From contig JADNRV010000372.1 of the NCBI GenBank assembly GCA_015499995.1, positions 1 through 44,553 of the forward strand: a DNA stretch of 44,553 nt, in the 5' to 3' direction. Origin of the DNA: Flammula alnicola (Eukaryota; Basidiomycota; Agaricomycetes; Agaricales; Strophariaceae). Shown in pieces: positions 11,831 through 24,689 of this stretch. Position numbers and translations under genes: made by a program. Below the pieces are notes generated by a model. That model searched no databases, had not been told where the DNA came from, and worked only from the letters and a program-made list of their open reading frames with translations. Within the stretch, counting starts at the first letter, position 1. Each line of letters starts with the position of its first letter.

Positions 11831-11941
11831 GTCAATTCGATCCGTCGGGAAACGGGTTACAAACAGGTAGAAATACAAGTATGCGAGCCCAGGAAGAAAT
11901 CCTGCAAACGTGGCACAGGCGATACATAAGAACCAAATAAT

Positions 11942-12335
11942 TTAGAACCCTCGGTGTAAAGTAGTAGTAAAGGAAGTGGTAACGAAAAACAGCATAGATA
12001 TAAATACAGGTTGAGGTGGGTGGGTAGCACGAGAAGAAACGAGTGTACTGAGCCCAGAACGGAGTAGGGGATATGCGTTCAATGCCCAATTGATCCAACC
12101 TCCCAGTTTGAAGTAGTCAGAAAGTTTCGGACAACCCATTTTTGCAAAGATCTGAATGGCCGCAATGAGGTCGATGCGAGCATCATCTGGCATCGAGATC
12201 GTCATCTCATTGGGATCAACTTCATAACCAATGATGGTGAGCTTTGCCCCCCACAGTTGCTTTTCTTCGTCATGCGGGATGCCCAATTCATCGAATAGTT
12301 GAAGGTGCACTTGCTTGGCGGGCATCAGCTTCTTG
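11942..12335 (-). mobile_element. Reverse transcriptase fragment, DIRS-like
   Basis: The frame LQLFDELGIPHDEEKQLWGA, then LTIIGYEVDPNEMTISMPDD and LSDYFKLGGWINWALNAYPL, resembles the downstream part of retroelement reverse transcriptases, between the palm and the RNase H or connection region. This is the type seen in tyrosine-recombinase (DIRS-like) retroelements of basidiomycetes. The catalytic YxDD-type box is not present and neither element end is visible. The fragment starts inside Ura2 sequence: the Ura2 frame runs to about 12,331 and the RT frame takes over without a gap. The subclass is my inference; the RT nature is more secure. Confidence 0.6.
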
Positions 12336-15300
12336 TATGTTCCCCCTCGATCTCCCACGAGAATGGCGGTAAACAATGCTGTTCTCGTCGCCAAATGGAA
12401 GGATCAAAGCAGTTGTAAATCCTGCGCTGATGGATGCCTCCATGGCAGAAGCAAGGTCCTTGCTGCCAGTGAGAGCGAGACTAGGAAGCTCCGATGTTGA
12501 CCAACCCAGGGAATGTACGAGTACGATGAGAACTTTTCAAGTCTAGGCTAGAGACGTCGAGAGGAAGCCTGCGAATGAGCTCCTCAGCCAACATCTCCGC
12601 GTTCTTCACGTTGGTGATGAGAGGAATCACAAGTCCACAGCCATATGACGAGTGTGATAACCCTTACTCATGTAGCTAGCGCGTCGACGATAGTGATTCT
12701 TGGAAGGTAGATTGATATACATGTCTATAAGATTGTTCGCCAAATGCTGGGTCAACGAATATTCCTACTTTGGTTTGTCACGGCTGTCCTCGCCGAGGGT
12801 TTCGAGGTACTAAAGGAAAGAAAAAATTGTGAGCAAGAGAAAGAAAGATTGATAAATATACGCATACCTTGCAAAGGAACATTGTGTTCAGTCAAGAAAT
12901 CCGCCGTTCCAGACGTAGCAAAAATGTTGTAACCTGCTGCACTGAGTTTCTGCACCAACAAGAAGCTCAACTTTTCGTGATAGCTTCCAATCTAGAAAAG
13001 AATATTCTTCTTGGGCAGGACGATACCAGCGCCTTGAGGTAAGCTTCATACTTGTCATGACGGAAGCAAGCGACTTCACCTGTCGAGGCTATTTCCACAC
13101 CGAGGACAGGATCGGCAGCAGACAAGCGACTGAAGCTGAACTGTGGTACCTTGACCCGACATAGTTGGTGGGAAGACCGAGGTCGGGATAAGACTCAACT
13201 GGGATATCAAGCATGGCCTTGGTAGCCATCTCGATAGCATCGACGTCAACGCCCATCACCTTCGAGACGAATGGGAACGAGCGAGCGGCACACAGATTGC
13301 ACTCGATGACCTTGATCTCATTGTTCTTGGCTATGAACTGGATGTTGAATGGGCCAGTGACATTGAGTGCATTGCCGATCTTCGCCGTCGCTTCTTCGAT
13401 CTGTTTAACGGTCTGAGGATCCAGGTCTTGAGGAGGATGAATAAGCGTGGCATCTCCTGAATGCACCCCAGCATTCTCTACGTGCTCGGAGATATAGTGC
13501 ATAACCATCTTTCCGTCCTTTGCAATGGCGTCCATCTCGATCTTTTTCGCCTGCTCGATATACTTCGAGATAACGACTGGATGGTCTCTCGACACCTCCA
13601 CAGCCTGTGTCAAGTAATTGGAGAGATCGTCGCTGGTCGAGACGACATTCATTGCAGCACCCGACAGGACATACGAAGGCCTGACGAGCACAGGGTACCC
13701 GACTTTGTCGCAGAACTCAGTCGCAGCCTTGAAGCTCATCAGCTCCTTCCACAGAGGCTGATCGACACCAAGGCACGAGAACTTGTATCGGTTCTCCATG
13801 TGGCGATATTGTTCGGTGTCTGGCCTCCCATGGAAAGGATGACTCCACAAGAGCTCTCGATGTTGCAGATGTCGAGGATGGTCTCCAAGCTGATGTTCTC
13901 GAAGTATAGTCGATCTGCCTCATTGTAATCGGTGCTGACAGTTTCCGGGTTGTAGTTGACCATAACGGTGGGCAAACCTTGATCACGAAGTGTCCTGATC
14001 GCGCGCGGACAGCACACCAATCGAACTCGACAGAGGAACTGATGCGATACACACCGAGCCAAGGACGATGACAACACGGTCTGTGAAATTGATATCGTGC
14101 TCGACGGCGTTGTAGGTCATGTAGAGGTAGTTGGTGTAAGCAGGGAACTCGGTGGCTACGGTATCGATCTGCTTGACGAATGCGAATGGCGAGATACTGG
14201 CTTCCTGGTGAAGCCTGCGAACAGCAAGCTCATTAGAGCTGATGCAAATAGCAAGCTGTCGATCGAGAAACCATGTTGCATGGCATGACGGAGCAGATCT
14301 ATAGGCATATTAGAGACATTGCATGTCCTTGAAAAAAATTAGCTAGAGATGGGCAGGGTGATAAATAAAAAGGACTTACGAGAGCCTTCTCCAACTTGAA
14401 GATGTTGTAGAGTTTGTGCAGGAACCACTTGTCGATGTTCGTCATCTGCCAGACCTTGTCGCTGTATCCACGGTGAAAAGCCACGAGATGGCGAAGATAC
14501 GTTTGTCCGTCAGGTTCACAAGCTCTTCATCAATGTTCACAAGCTCTTCACCAATGTTCTCGACAAAGTCATTCTAAAATTTCATCAGCAACAACCTCGA
14601 CACATCTTAAAAATTACATACGTTGGTGAACCCAGAGAACTGATCATCAATCGCCCAAATAGCCTTCTGTATCATCTCCTCAAATGTCCTCCCAACACTC
14701 ATCACCTCTCCGACACTCTTCATGCTGCTGCTCAGTAGCCTGCTAACGTGGTTGAACTTTTTCAGGTCCCATTGTGGAATCTTCACGACGACGTAGTCCA
14801 AGCTGGGCTTGAAGCAGGTGGAGGTGACTTTCGTGACGGAGTTTTTGCAAAATAGACCAAGTTTGGGTGCGATGAAAGCTGAGAGGGTAGCCGGTGGCTT
14901 TGGAGGCCAGAGCGGATGAACGAGTATGGGGCGTTCACCTAAAAAAATTTAATTGGAGTGAGTAAAGGCGTATACAGCTCAGAAAGAAAGAAAAAGACTA
15001 GCCTCGATGATACAATATTCCTGCGAGATAGGGTTGAGTGCATACTGGATGTTGCACTCGCCAACGACGCCGAGATGATGAATGTCGTTGATGGCGGTCG
15101 TTCGCAGCATATTATAGTGGAGTCGTCCAGCATTTGCTAAGGAGCAACGACAATAGAATCACCAGTGTGAATTCTATAGAGGAAATCAGGGCTTCATTTC
15201 ACAGACAGAGAAAAAAGAGAGAGAGAAAGACTGACCTCCATATTACAAACAGTGATACAGTTGTCTCTGCAATCACGCACGACCTCGTACTCGATCTCCT

Positions 15301-15450
15301 TCCAACCCTTCATACTCTTTTCGATGAGGACCTGAGGACTAGTGGCAAAGGCCTCGCTGCACAATGCGCAGCTGAGCCTCGTTCTGGCGAAACCCATCCG
15401 AAGACCTCCGAGAACATCTTCTCCATCAATGGGCGCAATGTTCAAGCTTG
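12330..15450 (-). pseudogene. Ura2/CAD multifunctional protein: CPSase large-subunit region plus start of DHOase-like domain
   Basis: Carbamoyl-phosphate synthase sequence runs leftwards: [20 protein letters not shown], then an interrupted [102 protein letters not shown] and [17 protein letters not shown]. The allosteric MGS-like part follows (VQKLSAAGYNIFATSGTADF). Next is the DHOase-like start ([19 protein letters not shown]) up to LILPFGDENSIVYR near 12,340. This enzyme starts pyrimidine synthesis in the cytosol. The glutaminase and ATCase parts are missing. At least six frameshifts or stops are seen (for example TAG at about 15,138 and breaks at 13,800, 13,990 and 13,030). It ends by running into a reverse-transcriptase fragment. 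It is a clear pseudogene of a normally essential gene, so an intact copy must exist elsewhere. Confidence 0.85.
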
Positions 15451-15985
15451 ATCCTTTCCGTAGATACCTGAAGCATGCAACCAATGCATGGAAGGTTTGA
15501 CCGAGGACAAGGACGAGGACGACCACAATAGCGAATGGAATAAAGAGAGAATCATTTACTATTCTGGATTGTACAGTTAGATTTCTTACTTGGTATAAAT
15601 TAGAAACATAAACATACAGGTTCTCCCATGCCTCTGAAGACGCCATTGATAACAACCTAGATTCCCAGCTGGTAACATCCACGGTAGCGGCGAAACCTGG
15701 AGGAGTCGATTGAGAGTCTTGTCAGCGAGCGTACATATAAATATATGGATATATCAGTCACCATGGGATTTTTTCAAGACGCAGCAGGCCTGCTGCGGCG
15801 TTATCATCGATGCACCTGTGGCATCATGGCTTTGTGGTCATTGCACCCGCAGCTGCCGCGTCGTCGTTGATGCACCTGCGGCATTGTGGTGTCGTCGTTG
15901 ATGCATCCGCTGTTGCAGGGTCATTGTCGAGGCCACACCGACACTCCAACATCAACTTAAATGCCGAATCAATGCCGAAGCAGCT
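15450..15985. other. Stretch without a recognisable gene; short diverged repeat
   Basis: No family resemblance was seen. Between about 15,805 and 15,915 a motif of the form gttgatgcacctgcggcattgtgg occurs two to three times with changes, giving a weak irregular repeat. A hydrophobic open frame at 15,500-15,560 is short and has no support. Confidence 0.5.
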
Positions 15986-16392
<407 letters not shown>

Positions 16393-16499
16393 TCAGAGCC
16401 ATCGATAACAAATCTAGCCATCGAAACGTCGCACATGGGCGATCGTCGACACTAGACGAAGAAAAGAACGAGTCAGTGGGCGTGCAAAAATCTTCAATG

Positions 16500-16795
16500 T
16501 TGTTCAACAGCCAGCAATAAGCTCGTACATTACCTGCGTTGGCACTTGCTGATTGGTGATAGCCTGCAGCATGGAAAGGGGGATGGCGAGCATGAAGGAT
16601 AAGAGGATACCGACAACGGCGGCCCAGATAGGCAGCTGGGTTGGGAAGATCTCGATGGAGATGCAGAAGAACGCAAAGGCGATGGCGCCAACGATGGCAT
16701 ACCACCACATAGGGACTTCAGGGTAGTATTGCATGAGACGAGCGTGCACATCGCGTTCGTCCTTCAAGGTGTTACAGAAGCGACGGACGATATCC
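16500..16795 (-). pseudogene. OPT oligopeptide transporter, internal fragment (downstream part)
   Basis: From the junction at 16,795 the frame reads DIVRRFCNTLKDERDVHARL, then YYPEVPMWWYAIVGAIAFAF, IEIFPTQLPIWAAVVGILL and QAITNQQVPTQVMYELIAG. This is the central part of proton-coupled oligopeptide transporters, with hydrophobic membrane segments and the conserved Gln-rich ITNQQ stretch. It then meets a stop and the protein's C-terminal half is lost. The preceding codons of the same gene (TLWFRK) are at 38,480-38,497 on the plus strand; the cut falls inside the Lys codon. Upstream of 16,795 the sequence switches without a gap to Fox2. Confidence 0.88.
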
Positions 16796-18240
<1,445 letters not shown>

Positions 18241-18244
18241 TGGA

Positions 18245-18584
18245 CAGTGTTCTGAACAACGCATTCAGGAGAAGGAACCAAAATGAAAGTGGGGCCAATG
18301 TTAGGCAGCATACGTTCCATGATGTCCTTAGGAACGTTGTGATCGAGGGGTGCGACGATTCCACCGAGCTTCCAGGTGGCGAGCATGTGAGCATGGCGGC
18401 CAACACATGTGTAAGGGTGGTTTTCGCTGATGATCGCGACGACCGGCTTGGGGCCGAAATGAGCGAGGGCGACGTTGAAGGCAAAGAGGTACGCACATTT
18501 CGCGAATGAAGGCCGATGGGCCAACCTCTCTGCTCTGCTACCCCGTAGTCGTCGTCGTCGCAACGCCCCCTGGATAATCGCCAT
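18245..18584 (-). pseudogene. Adenylation (AMP-binding) domain, N-terminal fragment
   Basis: The frame contains FAFNVALAHFGPKPVVAIIS and then ENHPYTCVGRHAHMLATWKL, GGIVAPLDHNVPKDIMERML and FILVPSPECVVQN. This is the N-terminal subdomain of a basidiomycete acyl/aryl-adenylating domain. It stops about where the sequence at 41,230-41,290 on the plus strand (EIPLLEFLAPTPDDIALYL) would continue, leaving a gap of perhaps 10-30 residues. Fox2 lies directly downstream here and directly upstream there, so both halves of the adenylation domain flank Fox2. It probably belongs to the same adenylation-PKS gene as the other fragments, although a separate NRPS-like gene cannot be excluded. Confidence 0.75.
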
Positions 18585-18599
18585 TATCGTGGCAAAAGA

Positions 18600-19340
18600 T
18601 TAGGAAACAGTCCAGCTGATGGAAGCACGTCGTTATCGTGGCACGAGGTTGGGCATTGGGGAGCGAGGAGGAGCAGTCGGCTGCAAGTTTCTCGGTGAAT
18701 CCAGTATAAAACTATTTTTCGCAATTTAATGAATGCGTCGGTCAAAATGGAGAGCGTCGTTCCAATGCGTCGGTCTGCGCATGATATTTCGTTCACGGGC
18801 TTCGGTCCTGGCACGTGTGATGGTTTCACACATCAATGCATCAAACATCGACTGATGTGCTTCGGTTCCACTGCCTAAGCTTAAGGCCCAGGCATGGAGC
18901 GAAGTTCAGACAGTCAGGTGGCTGAGTTCCAGTCACGACCGGGACGGGCGATGCAACTTCTGTCAGTGTGCAATCTCTATTCCAGACCCAACGACGTTCA
19001 GGCTATCTGTTCCAACGGCTGTGCCCTGTCCATTTCAAGCTTCCGTCAGGCCAGCTTATGGACGTCAAATCAGTAAGAATTTCTATTATGCAAGTCAAAT
19101 ATGTTACGAACTATGCTAATGGCCAGGTCTGAATAGGAACTCCGCCTCCATTTTTCGCTGTCGCAGCAAACGGCGTGGTGCGGTCAACTGCACCCTGCGG
19201 CCATGTAATACCGAAGGTGTTCCCTCAGTACACCCCGATTCCGCCTTCCTTAGAACCTTCAGACACAGCAACTGCTGCTCTTTCACGGCTCATTGTGCTT
19301 GGAACGATAATTCTGGGAACTATTATCGGGATTCGGAGCC
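18600..19340. other. Stretch without a recognisable gene
   Basis: A short direct repeat (aatgcgtcggtc near 18,732 and 18,768) and a Pro-rich plus-strand frame ending in a hydrophobic run (RLIVLGTIILGTIIGI, about 19,270-19,340) are visible. The latter could be the end of a membrane-anchored or secreted protein, but no family was recognised. Confidence 0.4.
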
Positions 19341-19344
19341 ATCA

Positions 19345-20760
19345 GTAGCTCCTGGTCGACTCGAGGCCAAGCAGCACGGACGAGAAAGCCACCGTCATCG
19401 ATGAACCCAGATCCAAGGGCTTCTTTTCCCGAAAGAAAGCCGCCGCCAAAGATGTCAAGGATGAGAACAATGAGGGAGACGTTTCGATGGAGGTCAAGCC
19501 CGTTGAGCGAGAAATACCCGCCATCTCCTTTACCGAGCTGTTTCGGTGAGTCGTCCTTTTTGTCGTCGCCCAACGCCTGCTTACCATTTCTGTCCCAATA
19601 GTTACTCCACAAAATTCGAACTCTTTCTTGATTTCATTGGGCTGGTAGCAGCAGGAGCAGCGGGAGCCGCCCAGGTATGGACTTAATGATTTTCTTTGAT
19701 TTTACAGTCGTACTTTTGTAGCTATTAGCCTCTCATGTCACTTCTTTTTGGAAACCTAACGCAAGACTTTGTCAATTTCACCCAGATTGTCGTCAACCCG
19801 GCTAGATCAAGTGAAATACCTGAAGCAGGGGCGAATTTCCAACATTCCGCTGGCAAGAATGCAACTTACCTGGTGTGCATTGGTATGTCCGACCACATGG
19901 CCATCAATGTTTCTAAAGTTAACCTTCCGATAGGTATCGGAATGTTCGTTTGCACGTACACGTACATGTGTATTTGGGTGTACTCCGGTGAAGTTAATGC
20001 GAAACACATTCGAGAACGCTAACTCCAAGCCATTCTGCAAGCGTTTGTCGAAGAATGCAATTCTTCGACCAATGTCGGCGCCGGAGGGGTCGCAATTCGT
20101 ATACAAGCAGATACACGTACGTCCGAATTCTAGTAACCCACTTGTTCACGATGGCTCATCTTGGCATCATGCACATTTGGTGCAGCAGGGAATTTCGGAA
20201 AAGGTTGCCTTTGCAGTCAGCTTTATTGGCGCCTTTATCTGTGGTTTCGCTCTCGCTTATGTGCGTTCTTGGCGCTTGGCACTTGCAATGTCCGCTATGC
20301 TCCCAGTTATGGCCATTCTTGTTTCTCAAGAGCCCACGCTGTTCGCGACGACGATCGGAGGAAACGTCGCTCACGGTCTTATAGGCACCAAACATGAGCA
20401 CGCTTCAGACGAGGAGAAGGAAGTGTTGATCAAGAAGGCCTGCATTAAAGCCAACGCCGACGGTTTCATCACGAAATTGCCTCTAGGCTACGACACTATG
20501 GTTGGTGAACGGGTTTCCTGCTCTCGGGTGGACAGAAGCTGCGTGTGGCTATCGCGCGTGCCATCGTCTCTGATCCGAGAATTTTGCTTTTAGATGAAGC
20601 CACCAGTGCTTTGGACACCCAATCAGAAGGGAGTCGTGCAAGCCGCATTGGATAAAGCTGCTGCCGGTAAATCTATATGCTTTTATTTTATTTTGCCAGC
20701 GGAGTCGCTGACTGTTCTTAGGCCGCACCACTATCACGATCGCTCATCGTAGGAATTTCT
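19345..20760 (+). pseudogene. ABC transporter (MDR/STE6-type, half of TMD1 plus part of NBD1)
   Basis: An acidic/basic N-terminal tail (DEPRSKGFFSRKKAAAKDVK) leads to ISFTELFR, YSTKFELFLDFIGLVAAGAA, PLMSLLFGNLTQDFVNFTQI and GIGMFVCTYTYMCIWVYSGE. Then come ISEKVAFAVSFIGAFICGFA and SWRLALAMSAMLPVMAI. At about 20,323 the text jumps to the Q-loop of the first nucleotide-binding domain (LVSQEPTLFATTI). The second half of TMD1 and Walker A are therefore deleted. A frameshift at about 20,510 splits VGER from [18 protein letters not shown]; Walker B ([12 protein letters not shown]) and the H-loop (TITIAHR) follow. A TAA interrupts after NAKHIRER. Introns are kept at about 19,551, 19,673 and 19,882. 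ATP-driven export across the plasma membrane is the family role; this copy is dead. Confidence 0.85.
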
Positions 20761-20938
20761 TCGCGGGCAACTTTCTCTATATCTTTCTCAGATGAGTCAG
20801 ATACACTTTCGGCATCGCCTTCTCCGTGTGCGCTGTCTTTGCCTTCACGCAGTTTCTGGGCATGGACGAGTCGGGCATAGGCACCATCGGCCTGAAGGAG
20901 GTCGTTATGACTCCCAGATTCGAGAACCTGACCTTCAC

Positions 20939-20981
20939 CAATGACGCTGATGTCATCTACGTCATGACATCAGCGTCATTG
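20939..20981. repeat. Perfect inverted repeat, 18-bp arms and 7-bp spacer
   Basis: Arm 20,939-20,956 (caatgacgctgatgtcat) is exactly complementary to 20,964-20,981, with spacer ctacgtc. The left arm encodes DADVIYVM, the post-H-loop text of ABC transporters, so the right arm looks like a fold-back copy of it made at the end of the ABC relic. Confidence 0.9.
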
Positions 20982-20984
20982 ATG

Positions 20985-21530
20985 TCGTCGAGGATGAGCG
21001 GCGTGTAGGAAGAAACACGACATTGTAGATAGACTGAGAAAAGCATTAGGAATAGAGTAGTAATTGCCATGGAAAGAGCGCTTACACTGGTCTTGAATAA
21101 GAGGTGCCATGCAGCTAAAGAGATAAAACATGCTGTAATCATCATCTGTGTTGTAAGTTGTAACATCCTGCAGCTTCAGTAGCCTTTCTTTTTGTTTCAG
21201 GATCTCACTCGTGAGCGACTGGCTTGTAGTTCTGCAGATGTTGCCTCTGACTTGGAATCAATATACAATCAATGCAATTTTTTTGCTTCAATTAATCCTT
21301 AATACAAGTTCTACCACTATCATCTGCCATGATGAACAGCACTTCTACCCTCATTGCCATTTTTCCAGTGGTTAGACAATGCCCAAAGCATCATTTGTTG
21401 AAAGTTTTGAGCATTGAGAATTATCACATATTGATCTAACAAGTTTGGTTGGGAGGACATTGACAAACAGTAAATCGTCACAGAAACATATCAGTTCCAA
21501 ATCAGTTCCTGTTATCTGCCTCCATCTATA
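20985..21530. other. Intergenic stretch, no gene recognised
   Basis: AT-rich sequence between the ABC transporter relic and the oxygenase gene. A hydrophobic minus-strand frame at 20,957-21,166 is partly formed by the inverted repeat and has no family resemblance. No TATA box or terminator could be assigned with confidence. Confidence 0.5.
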
Positions 21531-24500
21531 ATGTCTGCTTCAACTGCCTGGACTCCTATTTTGCAACCTCTGGCTTCTTTTTCTCCTGATCTTGCCACTA
21601 GGCTGGATAGCTCATTCCAGAGTCTTAGAAAGATGACAATGACTCGCCGCACAACCCAAGTATGGGAAACAGAGCTCAGAGAAAATCTGTCTGGTTCAGA
21701 CGTATGTTTTACTTTATTCTACATGTGATATCATAGAGTAACCTTCTTCCAGTATGTTGACATTGGATTATGGCTCTCTAAATCAACTGCTATGGATACC
21801 TCCATTCTGCCACTTGATACTATTGTTCAGGCTTTTCTCGATGTCCATTTGTTGTCCCACTACCAGCAGAGGAGCTCAGCCCTTCGAGTACTTGCTGATA
21901 TCCAAAAACAAATTGATAATCTCAAGGTGATTTTTATTATTTTTATTTCAACAAGTAGACTTAAATTATTGTTTGCAGTTCGGAAGCAATGGTGTACAGC
22001 AGCACCAACACAACCTGTTGGAAGATCTTACGGAAGTCTTTTCTGATGAGGAGGAAGATGAAGATGAAGACTATATGTCTACTCCTTTGAACCATGACTT
22101 GAGTCCTCCATCTTCAGAACCTCATTCTCCTGAACACAAACGGCAGCGCATTTCCAATTCTCAAGATGACAGAGATGTCTCGGAATTGGAATTATCACCA
22201 TCATCTTTCGAAGAATTCGATGGACTTCCCATTGTGGCTCGGAACAAATCAAAGTGGAACAAGCTTTTGCGAAGTAAACCAAGCTATTGGTCCAAGAAAT
22301 GCGATAGTTGGGCAAAATCTTTGCAGATTGCGTTTAACCACCGCATGGAAAATACAGTGAGTTGAAATTATAAATAGCAAAACTTGTACTGAATGTTTAT
22401 TACAGACAGAAGATCACCAGCAATATTATCAGAGTGTTGTTAATGTCTTGCGTGAAATGCGCCAGGTACTGCCATCTATTTTCCACGATGAAGCATGGAA
22501 GACTGCAGTCAAGGTAAAGTCAATTCATTTTTTGAGCCAATGCTTACAATATGTTTCAGACATCAAATCTCCATAAAATAATTTATTTATGGAGTGATCC
22601 AAGTGGTCTGATCATTTGGAAGAGCGGTTTTATGCAGATTTTAATGCGAAAACATCGCATTCATGAAGCTCTTGGCGTCGTTTTATTTTCCTGGATTCCA
22701 CAGGAGGTCACAAATACATGGGCTGAGCAAGATTTTTTTGAAATCTTTCCATTTCAAGTGCTTTTCATTTTTATTCAGTGTCAATATTTTCTGACAATTT
22801 TTTTCTGTAGACTTCGGGAATTAAAATCAAAAAAAGCAAAGACTTTATTAAGGCTCTCTCAAAAAATCCAGACATTATTCCTCGAAAAGCGTATCCTTCT
22901 TCCATTTTCTTTTTACTCAGTCTTGAAAACTTTGAACTGGCCTTGGAACAATGGTTGATTTGCGGGATGGAAAATTTGGGATATAATGTAAGAGACAAGA
23001 AATTTCTATAGCTATCTCTAATTTGTTTTGAACAGGTTTCTTTTTTCAAAGCCAAAGCAGAGAGAAAACAAATTTACGATAATATTTGGCCACATCTTGA
23101 CCAAATGGTTCCATCTTTCTTTGAACAACTTGAGTCTAGTTTGCGGGTCATTATAGAACGATCAGCATCTTTCCGCAAACTCAAGAATGAACCGGCCAAG
23201 CATATTTTGCAAAACAAAGCGGTATTTATTTACTTTGAGACATTTGTTATCTATCTTATTGACTTATAAATCAGACCCTCAATGCGACCTGTAAAAAATG
23301 CTCTAATTTGGCTCCGGAATATCGTTGTGTCCAAAAGATAGAAGTTACTCCTCAACTTCTTGAGAAGACATATCTTGGCTGCGGTGTATCACTTGCAGAA
23401 CCTAAGGATCAAATGGAACCCATTCCAGTACTCGTTTTTTTCTTTCTATTTTTCAAAAATAAAAACGCTCAATGTTTTTATAGATACCCCATTCTAAACC
23501 TGGATCTAAAGACATCCAACAAATTATGCATCCGGATCGTTTGAATCTTGTAAAGCATCAATGGAATGACAAGATCCTAAATAACTGTGGCATGCAACTC
23601 TTCCTTATTGTTAAAAAAGGAACAGAAGAAATTGTATGTCTTATTATGCTATTTCTATATTTCTATACTAAAGAAATTTGCAGCTTGACTTTTGGATTTA
23701 TAACGCATTCTCCGATGACATTTTCAAAAAACTTGTCTCTCATCATTCCAGACTCCAACATGTCAAAGCACTCACTCGGGGTTCTCAGTTTAATTCCTAT
23801 TCACAAGGGAAAATGATTCCTAAGGGTGCTCGTTTACCTATGGGTGGTGCTCCTGGAGACAGTTATGCATTTTACACTGGAATGGACGCGGTTACTCAAG
23901 CAGAACTTGAAGCATTGTTTGACGACGCAGAGGTAAGGCACTATTTATAATTCTTATACTGTTATTTGAAAATCTCTGCAGGATTCTATGATTCTCTCTG
24001 AAGCAGGTCGCCTGATTTTATTCAACGTTTACAAAGAATTGGAAGATACTACTGCCAATGGAGACCGCCTTGGAATATCTGGAGCAAACACCTATTACTG
24101 TAACAACTATACAAGCCCTCTCCACCGCGATGATGATGCTGGAGCAGGACTTTGTGCACAATATGACCTCCAAGCTAAATCTGATTTATGTGAATACTCT
24201 TTCACATATGCAGATTATAGAATCTATCTTGTCTCCCGTTCGAATTCACTCTGGTACGCAAACTTGGTTTCAAAGATTTTATACAGCCTAACAAAATATT
24301 TAGGTCGTTCCGTGGCTCTGATACTCATGGCACTATGCTTCCATCCACAATTCCACTGACTGAAAAGGACAGGACTATTGCTCGTCAAGGTGGACAGCCT
24401 GATGGTGATGGTGTTCCGCCAAGAGTGTCTAATGGGACTCACAAACCTGCAACAAAAACCAATACAGAGGCAGCCAACAAGCATCACCGAGCCAGAAAGA

Positions 24501-24541
24501 CGCGCAAGGAGATTCATGATTATTGGCAGGGGCAGGAGTAG
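21531..24541 (+). CDS. TET/JBP-like 2OG-Fe(II) oxygenase family protein (intact, 817 aa)
   Basis: Twelve exons (21531-21701, 21753-21926, 21979-22356, 22406-22513, 22560-22757, 22811-22987, 23036-23221, 23275-23427, 23484-23633, 23684-23932, 23982-24253, 24304-24541) join with GT...AG introns of about 46-56 bp into one frame. The N-terminal half is helical and charged with an acidic patch (DEEEDEDEDY). A Cys pair (TCKKCSNLAPEYRC) lies in the eighth exon. The C-terminal part has the double-stranded beta-helix signature: YYCNNYTSPLHRDDDAG with the iron-binding HxD (HRD), then SLWSFRGSDTHGTMLPS with the likely distal histidine. This matches basidiomycete TET/JBP-related oxygenases (Pfam 2OG-FeII_Oxy_6 type), which are expanded in mushrooms and reported to travel with KDZ transposons. 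The basic tail ends HDYWQGQE. The activity on DNA 5-methylcytosine is inferred from family, not shown. The start is the first ATG of the open frame. Confidence 0.75.
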
Positions 24542-24689
24542 TTGTGTTCAGAATTTTGAAAATTTGACTTGCATATTCCACAGCAGAGGCGGAAAAAGAA
24601 ATTTATTAAAGTAGTCGCAACGGAAAATACAACAACCAGAGAACCCGCCACATGATGCAATCACTGAACGGAATAAACTTACACGAAAG

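Noticed and set aside
13213..13928. Plus-strand open frames of 67 and 155 codons
   Set aside because: They are antisense shadows of the well-supported carbamoyl-phosphate synthase exon on the minus strand.
15805..15915. CRISPR-like or satellite array
   Set aside because: Only two or three irregular copies of a short motif with no constant spacer; not an array.
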